Positions 16,101-19,351 of a stretch of DNA of 19,351 nt are shown one piece after another (position 1 is the first letter of the stretch; each line of letters opens with the position of its first letter). The translations under genes were made by a program, and so were the position numbers. Origin of the DNA: Actinomycetes bacterium (GTDB taxonomy: Bacteria > Actinomycetota > Actinomycetes > Actinomycetales > Dermatophilaceae); the NCBI GenBank assembly GCA_023451855.1, contig JAEXXY010000178.1, positions 1 through 19,351 on the forward strand, in the 5' to 3' direction. The notes under the pieces were generated by a model, which was not told the origin of the DNA, did no database searches, and saw nothing but the letters and a program-made list of their open reading frames with translations.

Positions 16101-17020
16101 ACGTCGCCTACTGGAGCGTCGACAAGGCCGGCAACACCGAGTCGTCCACGACGGTCACGGTCCTCGTCGACAAGTCGGCCCCGACCATCACCGGTGCGGC
16201 GACGACGAGCCCGAACGCGGCTGGCTGGTACAAGTCGGCCGTGACGGTGCACTTCACGTGCGACGACGCGGTCAGCGGCGTCGCCAGCTGCCAGCCGGAC
16301 GCGACGGTCTCGGCCCAGGGCGCCAACAGCGTCACCGGTACCGCGGTCGACAACGCCGGCAACAAGGGCACAACCACGGTGAGCGGGATCAACGTCGACA
16401 CCGTCGCCCCGAGCGTCACCATCGGCGGCGTCACCAACGGCGCAACGTACGTCGTCGGCGGTGTACCGACGGCCTCGGCCACGGCCACCGACGCCACCAG
16501 CGGCCTGGCCGCCCCGGCGACGGGCGTCCGGACCGGCGGCACGGCCAACGGCGTGGGCACGTTCACCTACACCGCGACCGCGACCGACAAGGCCGGCAAC
16601 GTGGGCACCGCCACGGTCACCTACAAGGTGATCTACGGCTACGGCAACAGCAACGGAACTGGTGCGCTGTTCCTCCAGCCGGTCAACGACACGGCGCACC
16701 AGACGGGCGTGTCGACCAGCGTGTTCAACGCCGGCCAGGCGATCCCGATGAAGTTCCAGCTGAAGAACGCCGCAGGCGCGGTCGTCCAGGCAGGCAGCGC
16801 ACCGAAGTGGCTGAACCCCGTCAAGGGCAGCGCCACGACGGCGGCGGTCAACGAGGCGGCCTACACGGCAGCCGAGACCGTCGGCGGCAGCTACACCTGG
16901 GACGGCACGCAGTACCAGTACAACTGGAAGACCGACAAGACGCAGGCCGGCAGCTACTGGCGAGTGGGAGTCACGCTCGACGACGGCCAGACCTACTACG
17001 TCAACATCGGGCTCCGCTGA
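10127..17020 (+). CDS. giant secreted Ig-like/OmpL47-type repeat protein
   Basis: This 2297-residue protein has an N-terminal signal peptide (MPARRLL, hydrophobic core, cleavage expected after ASA at residue 29). Residues 30-136 are a unique N-terminal domain with two cysteines. Residues 137-2094 hold 25 Ig-like repeats of 76-84 aa, each with NGW or GW, DVTV, a D.LSG turn, DNAGN or DKAGN and ending near IDKTAP. Every fourth repeat is of the OmpL47 type (YYxVDGG...YWSVDxAGN). Residue 2095 starts an Ig-like domain of another type, and about 2175-2297 form a C-terminal domain shared with the next gene. No LPxTG motif, terminal membrane helix or catalytic domain was seen, so it is probably secreted and perhaps wall-associated; an adhesin or scaffold role is inferred from architecture only. 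GGGAGGG precedes the ATG. A strong terminator follows the stop. Confidence 0.88.
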   Translation: MPARRLLAAIGATSLAFASLVALAPSASATNGASYSGGTGTVSSGGVLYAKQGQTVTLTVAGPTGAACVRLSGAGFATSVDAAGPNVTRVLTAPAGDGLQSTNVDYFSNINGQGKCTGNSNGMPTGVATYVLDNSAPTATAALSPAPNAAGWNNANVGIVWNATDNGGSGVASVSPSTDSVNSPTAGNIRSTTLTDKLGNTGTASVTVKLDKNAPSISGSRTPTANTNGWNNTDVTVTFTADDALSGVKTQPISPVVVSTNGANQSVSGTAVDNADNSASTTVSGISIDKVAPTLSGAPTTVPNANGWYNGDVTVAWTASDALSGLVGAAPANSIIKGEGSALTASATVTDKAGNSTSAQSTPAVKIDRTAPVTTVTAPPAWNKTDVTLTLVPNDGASGVDKTFYRLDGGAQTAGTSVPVTAEGNHTLEFWSTDKAGNAETARTVSFGIDKTSPTIGHTQNPAANSDGWNNTDVTVTFQCSDALSGVASCTGSRTVTAEGLNQAVTGTVTDNAGNTASDPASVSIDKTKPVITVDALPAPSSYGWYGDDVTATYTATDTLSGVKSQDRSHTFGEGADQQDTATATDAAGNSSSVKTPVVNVDKTAPTITGAIVGTPNAMGWFSGDVTVHWTCADNLSGVITCPADSVVTGEGSNRSASASVSDKAGHIATATVAGIKIDRTTPSTTATDVPSGWANSPVTVGLPATDNLSDVDSTFYRVDGAAASKGSTVTIGTEGVHTVTYWSVDNAGNTEAAQSFTVRIDLSSPGITPSQAPAQNVHGWNNTDVNVSFACADQSDLSGLSTCSAPSTVTTEGLAQKVVGTATDNAGNSTSATATVNIDKTAPGITGAPDRSANSAGWYKDDVTVSFTGTDGLSGIDTVTGPQHLGEGSDQSVTGTATDNAGNTASATVSGIYIDKTRPNLSAAPTTSPNGNGWYNTSVTQVWAADDNLSGLVGPAPANAEITTEGVGQTVSATVADKAGNVTSSTSEPVKIDKTAPSTDVSAPSGWVNSGVEVTLTPHDALSGVDATHFTLDGGDEQTGTTVNLTSEGTHHIAYYSVDNAGNAEEPKTVTVQIDKSAPTITHVLAPKANANGWNNTNVTVTFTCDDQAELSGIASCTAPQTVSTEGKNQPVPGTAKDNAGNDATDPATVSVDKTKPTITGSRSPAANGFGWNNTEVTAHFDATDALSGIDTVTADKTFGEGTDQSIEGTAVDAAGNSSSTTVGGINVDETAPTLSGKPTEAANGDGWYKGDVTVAWTAGDDRSGVVSTPADDTIKGEGRGLKATATVLDKAGNTTTADSSAVNIDRTAPVTAADAPAGWNNTAVTVSLSASDGLSGVGATYYTVDGGTPVKATTLTISTEGQHALAYWSVDTAGNVETAKTATVKIDLTRPTIGHRVTPTPNANGWNKTPVTVSYECDDALSGVATCPVPVDVTTDGRDQAAPGTAVDNAGNTQLDDAKVSIDTVKPTITGAPDRDPNTNGWYAGNVTVGFTCSDALSGIAACSSPTTLGEGAAQNATGTAIDAAGNSDSATVGPINIDKTAPTLSGVATTDPNGAGWYKGDVTIKWTAADALSGLDGASPADSTIGSEGESLTAGTSVRDLAGNETSAKSTPVKIDRTAPSTRVSDVSDWSNKSVTVELTATDNLSGVAATRYQLDREPVATGTSVTIDTEGVHTLQVWSVDVAGNMEAQKNLEVKIDTTAPGIGHSQSPAANSRGWNNSDVTVTFTCTDTGSGIASCTAPVTRGEGAAQAIKGTATDKAGNSASDTATVNVDKTKPTVTGSLSATPNSNGWFKADVTATFTCADQDGLSGILSCPGSMTLGEGANQSAGGTATDAADNVSEAFAITRINVDKTAPTLGGSATTAPNGSGWYNGDVTVKWTASDALSGIDGPAPADSTITGEGDDLSAGASVSDKAGNTTAATVKGIKIDRTSPSTTATAPSGWQRADVTVRLDATDSLSGVAGTYYRVDGGPQQSGTSVTVTSEGTHHVAYWSVDKAGNTESSTTVTVLVDKSAPTITGAATTSPNAAGWYKSAVTVHFTCDDAVSGVASCQPDATVSAQGANSVTGTAVDNAGNKGTTTVSGINVDTVAPSVTIGGVTNGATYVVGGVPTASATATDATSGLAAPATGVRTGGTANGVGTFTYTATATDKAGNVGTATVTYKVIYGYGNSNGTGALFLQPVNDTAHQTGVSTSVFNAGQAIPMKFQLKNAAGAVVQAGSAPKWLNPVKGSATTAAVNEAAYTAAETVGGSYTWDGTQYQYNWKTDKTQAGSYWRVGVTLDDGQTYYVNIGLR
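10535..16408 (+). repeat. higher-order repeat: six four-domain units plus one extra domain
   Basis: Four-domain units begin at nt 10535, 11486, 12422, 13364, 14303 and 15239 (residues 137, 454, 766, 1080, 1393, 1705), with periods of 951, 936, 942, 939, 936 and 942 bp. A single extra domain starts at 16181. Within a unit the order is always: type 1 (PxIGH/PxIT..., GWNNTDVTV, often cysteine pair), type 2 (GEGxxQ), type 3 (PTLSG...GWYxGDVTVxW...PADSTI) and type 4 (OmpL47-like, YYxVDGG). The first unit is the most divergent. Confidence 0.85.
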
Positions 17021-17036
17021 GGGGGCGGGAACCAAG

Positions 17037-17078
17037 GGACGCGGGTGGCCTGGACGGGCCACCCGCGTCCTTTGTTTT
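17037..17078 (+). terminator. rho-independent terminator of the giant gene
   Basis: GGACGCGGGTGGCC (17037-17050) pairs perfectly with GGCCACCCGCGTCC (17057-17070) across a 6-nt loop, and TTTGTTTT follows at 17071-17078. It lies 16 nt after the stop codon and separates this gene from the next, which must have its own promoter. Confidence 0.92.
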
Positions 17079-17099
17079 GCATGGGACAATCCTCGTAAA

Positions 17100-17127
17100 T
17101 TGCCTAAAAACGACATAAAGGATTAAT
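17100..17127 (+). promoter_or_regulatory. candidate promoter of the second secreted-protein gene
   Basis: TTGCCT (17100-17105) and ATTAAT (17122-17127) are 16 bp apart, each 4 of 6 to the vegetative consensus. The stretch 17090-17127 is markedly AT-rich for this genome. A start near 17134 would put the adjoining palindrome over the +1 site and leave a leader of about 120 nt. Confidence 0.35.
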
Positions 17128-17130
17128 CGG

Positions 17131-17150
17131 GTGTTCAGACAGTTGAACGC
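17131..17150. promoter_or_regulatory. fourth copy of the 20-nt quasi-palindrome
   Basis: GTGTTCA-GACAGT-TGAACGC has the same arm length and 6-nt centre as the three copies at 9450-9547; 6 of 7 arm positions pair. Read on the minus strand it begins GCGTTCAA like the others. It lies directly after the candidate -10 box, where a repressor would block initiation. Confidence 0.55.
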
Positions 17151-17254
17151 CACTAAATCGCTGAATTTCCGACATGCGGTTTACCAGCCTTTTACCTTTG
17201 TCTCACCGGCTCGGGGGATGCATCCGGTTCCATCGCACGAGGGGACATCTGCGC

Positions 17255-19327
17255 ATGCGCGCTCGCTCACTCTTAGCTGCCTGTGCGGCGGCACTGACAC
17301 TCCTGGCGACGGGCGCTTCAGTCGCCCGAGCCGACAACGTCGTCGTGGACGGCGACATCCTGACAAATGGCACGCAGAATCCCCTGACGCTGGGATCCAT
17401 CGCGTGCAACACCCCAGTCGAGAAGACGCAGGCGCTCTGGATCAACCGGAACGGCAACTACGACACCTCGAATGCCTTCAAGGCAGGGTCCAGTGTTCAG
17501 GTCTCGGCGTCCATCAGCGGCACCAACCGCTCTTCCGTGGCGGTGACCGCGCTCGACGCCGGGATCGCGGTGCCGGCGAACTGGGACCAGGTGGACAACA
17601 ACACGGTGACGTCCGACAAGGCCTCGTTCCGGGTGACGGTCAACTCCCCGACCGCTGGAACCGACCAGACGGCCACCGTGAGATTCACCGCCACGGGCAA
17701 GGACGCGGACAACAACTCGCTGACGCGATCGGTGGACCTCACGGTCTCCTGGAGCACGCAGTCGTGCGTGACGAACACGCCGCCCAAGGTCTCGGTCACC
17801 GGGGTCAGCAACGGTGCGTCGTACACGTTCGGGGCCGTCCCCACTGCCGGCTGCGCCGTCACGGACGCCGAGGACTCGAACCCGAGTGCGACCCCGGTCA
17901 TCACGCCCAACGACGGCAACGTCGGGCCGCACACGGTGACGTGTGCGTACACCGATGACGGCGGTCTGAAGGCCCAGGCGAGCGCCACCTACACCGTGAC
18001 GCCCGCGACGCCGACCATCGTGCTCACGTGCAGCAACGCCACCTACGACGCCGCGGCCCACGAGTGCACCTCCGTCGTGAACGGCATCGGCGGTACGGCG
18101 ATCCCCGGCGCGGTCGCCCCCATCACGTACGACAGGAGCACGACCGACGCCGGCACGGTCACCGCCACCGCCACGTACGCCGGTTCCGGCAACTACGGCG
18201 GCGCCACGGCGACGACGACGTACACGATCGGCCAGGCCACGCCCATGGTGACCCTGGCCTGCCCGACCGGCGTCATCTACGACGCCACGGCACACCCGTG
18301 CACCGCCACGGTCAAGGGCATCGGTGACGAGCTCGCCGGCGCGCCGGTCACCATCACGTACACCCGTGCCGGCAACGCCAGCACCGACGTGACCAACGCC
18401 GGCTCGGCCGCGGCACACGCCAGCTACGCCGGCAGTAACAACTACGCCCCGGCTTCGGCGGATGGCGTCCTGACGATCGGCAAGGCCACGCCCACGGTGA
18501 CCCTGTCCTGCCCGACCGGCGTCACCTACGACGCTGGCGCGCACCCGTGCACCGCAACCGTCCAGGGCATCGGTGACGAGCTCGCCGGCGCGCCAGTCAC
18601 CATCACGTACACCCGTGCCGGCAACGCCGGCACCGACGTGACCAACGCCGGCTCGGCCGCGGTCCACGCCGCCTACGCCGGCAGCAACAACTACGCCCCG
18701 GCTTCAGCGGACGACGTCCTGACGATCGCCAAGGCCACGCCCACCATCACCCTGGTCTGCCCGGGTGACCTGGTGTGGGACGGCGCGGCGCACCCGTGCA
18801 CCGCCACCGTCAAGGGTGTCGGTGACGAGCTCGCCGGCGCGCCGGTCACCATCACCTACACCCGCAAGGGCGTCGCCACGACCGACCTCACCGGGGTCGG
18901 GACGCTCGGGGTCACTGCCTCCTACGCAGGGAGCTCGAACTACAACCCCGCGAGCACGTCGGGAGGGTTCACGATCACCGCCTGGACGCTCAACGGCTTC
19001 TACCAGCCGGTCGACATGGGCTCTGTCGTCAACACGGTCAAGGCCGGATCGACGGTGCCGCTCAAGTTCGAGGTCTTCGCCGGCAGCACCAAGCTGACGA
19101 GCACCTCCACGGTGAAGTCGTTCGCGGTCAAGGGGATCACCTGCAACGGCGGCACTGCGGACGACGTCGAGCTCGTCACGACGGGTGGCACGAGCCTGCG
19201 CTACGACACCACGGCGGGCCAGTTCGTCCAGAACTGGCAGACGCCGAAGACGGCGGGTTCCTGCTACCAGGTCACGATGACGACGCAGGACGGCAGCTCG
19301 CTGAGCGCGAACTTCAAGCTGAAGTGA
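17255..19327 (+). CDS. secreted MBG-like Ig-repeat protein
   Basis: This 690-residue protein has a signal peptide (MRARSLLAACAAALTLL, cleavage expected after ARA at residue 26). Then come an N-terminal domain (27-175, no family recognised, cysteines in the IACNT and QSCVT segments), an Ig-like domain (176-250), four MBG-like repeats (251-327, 328-410, 411-493, 494-576) and a C-terminal domain (577-690). Each MBG-like repeat has YDA..H or WDG..H flanked by a cysteine pair. The Ig-like and C-terminal domains resemble those of the preceding giant protein; the C-terminal part resembles the PxKD-type domain of actinobacterial secreted proteins (from memory). The ATG at 17255 is chosen for GAGGGG at 17239-17244 and the good signal peptide; an in-frame ATG at 17174 would bury it. 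No sortase signal or anchor is present. The role is unknown, perhaps surface adhesion. Confidence 0.85.
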   Translation: MRARSLLAACAAALTLLATGASVARADNVVVDGDILTNGTQNPLTLGSIACNTPVEKTQALWINRNGNYDTSNAFKAGSSVQVSASISGTNRSSVAVTALDAGIAVPANWDQVDNNTVTSDKASFRVTVNSPTAGTDQTATVRFTATGKDADNNSLTRSVDLTVSWSTQSCVTNTPPKVSVTGVSNGASYTFGAVPTAGCAVTDAEDSNPSATPVITPNDGNVGPHTVTCAYTDDGGLKAQASATYTVTPATPTIVLTCSNATYDAAAHECTSVVNGIGGTAIPGAVAPITYDRSTTDAGTVTATATYAGSGNYGGATATTTYTIGQATPMVTLACPTGVIYDATAHPCTATVKGIGDELAGAPVTITYTRAGNASTDVTNAGSAAAHASYAGSNNYAPASADGVLTIGKATPTVTLSCPTGVTYDAGAHPCTATVQGIGDELAGAPVTITYTRAGNAGTDVTNAGSAAVHAAYAGSNNYAPASADDVLTIAKATPTITLVCPGDLVWDGAAHPCTATVKGVGDELAGAPVTITYTRKGVATTDLTGVGTLGVTASYAGSSNYNPASTSGGFTITAWTLNGFYQPVDMGSVVNTVKAGSTVPLKFEVFAGSTKLTSTSTVKSFAVKGITCNGGTADDVELVTTGGTSLRYDTTAGQFVQNWQTPKTAGSCYQVTMTTQDGSSLSANFKLK
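18005..18982 (+). repeat. four MBG-like coding repeats
   Basis: Units begin at 18005, 18236, 18485 and 18734, with lengths of 231, 249, 249 and 249 nt. Each starts with codons for A-T-P-x-x-x-L-x-C. Units 2 and 3 are nearly identical at nucleotide level around 18291-18377 and 18541-18627, which points to a recent duplication or conversion. Unit 1 is the most divergent, unit 4 intermediate. Confidence 0.85.
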
Positions 19328-19329
19328 CG

Positions 19330-19344
19330 TCAGTGCTGCACTGA
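19330..19344 (+). terminator. short hairpin after the last gene, possibly a terminator
   Basis: TCAGTG-CTG-CACTGA is a perfect 6-bp stem with a 3-nt loop, starting 2 nt after the stop codon. The window ends 7 nt later, so any T tract or longer structure is out of view. Confidence 0.25.
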
Positions 19345-19351
19345 GGGGCGG

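Noticed and set aside
11483..17116. A 1877-codon open frame on the minus strand opposite the giant secreted-protein gene
   Set aside because: It has a shadow-like composition rich in R, G, V, D and A, no domain and no signal. The sense frame encodes clear Ig-like repeats with a signal peptide; long antisense frames arise from the G/C-biased repeated codons.
16900..19327. Sortase-anchored surface proteins
   Set aside because: Neither secreted protein has an LPxTG-like motif, a C-terminal hydrophobic helix or a basic tail.

Overview
The window looks like chromosomal DNA from a high-GC Gram-positive bacterium (Actinomycetota). Coding DNA is GC-rich with strong G/C preference at third codon positions, GTG starts are common, and the gene families are typical of actinobacteria (DUF2510, DUF6907, holin-like membrane protein next to NhaA, NarL-type two-component pair). 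A family such as Nocardioidaceae or Intrasporangiaceae is a guess from gene content; the sequence does not settle it.

Layout. (1) 1-804: an inverted repeat at the very start, a small leftward DUF2510 gene with a 16-nt palindrome just upstream of its start, and intergenic DNA. (2) 805-4517: a rightward housekeeping-like cluster of NhaA Na+/H+ antiporter, two-helix holin-like membrane protein, alpha/beta hydrolase with an atypical nucleophile elbow, and a beta-lactamase-fold serine hydrolase whose start overlaps the previous stop. (3) 4518-6413: a PIG-V-like membrane mannosyltransferase and a GtrA-like membrane protein, visibly less codon-biased than the flanks, followed by about 570 nt without a convincing gene. 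(4) 6949-9047: a promoter that appears to give a leaderless mRNA, then a membrane sensor kinase and a NarL/LuxR response regulator overlapping by 4 nt; a DUF6907-type gene converges on them. (5) 9355-19351: a long non-coding region with three copies of a quasi-palindromic 20-nt motif, then two secreted multidomain surface-type proteins.

The most interesting part is region 5. The first protein (2297 aa) is built from about 25 Ig-like repeats that are not a simple tandem array: four distinguishable domain types recur in fixed order, giving a super-repeat of about 312-317 aa repeated six times. The second protein (690 aa) has four MBG-like repeats. The two proteins share a C-terminal module and an Ig-like module just before or within the repeat part. 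A fourth copy of the palindromic motif found upstream of the first gene lies in the promoter region of the second. I infer a co-regulated pair of secreted, possibly wall-associated, adhesin- or scaffold-like proteins. No sortase signal, C-terminal membrane anchor or catalytic domain was seen, so their role is unknown.
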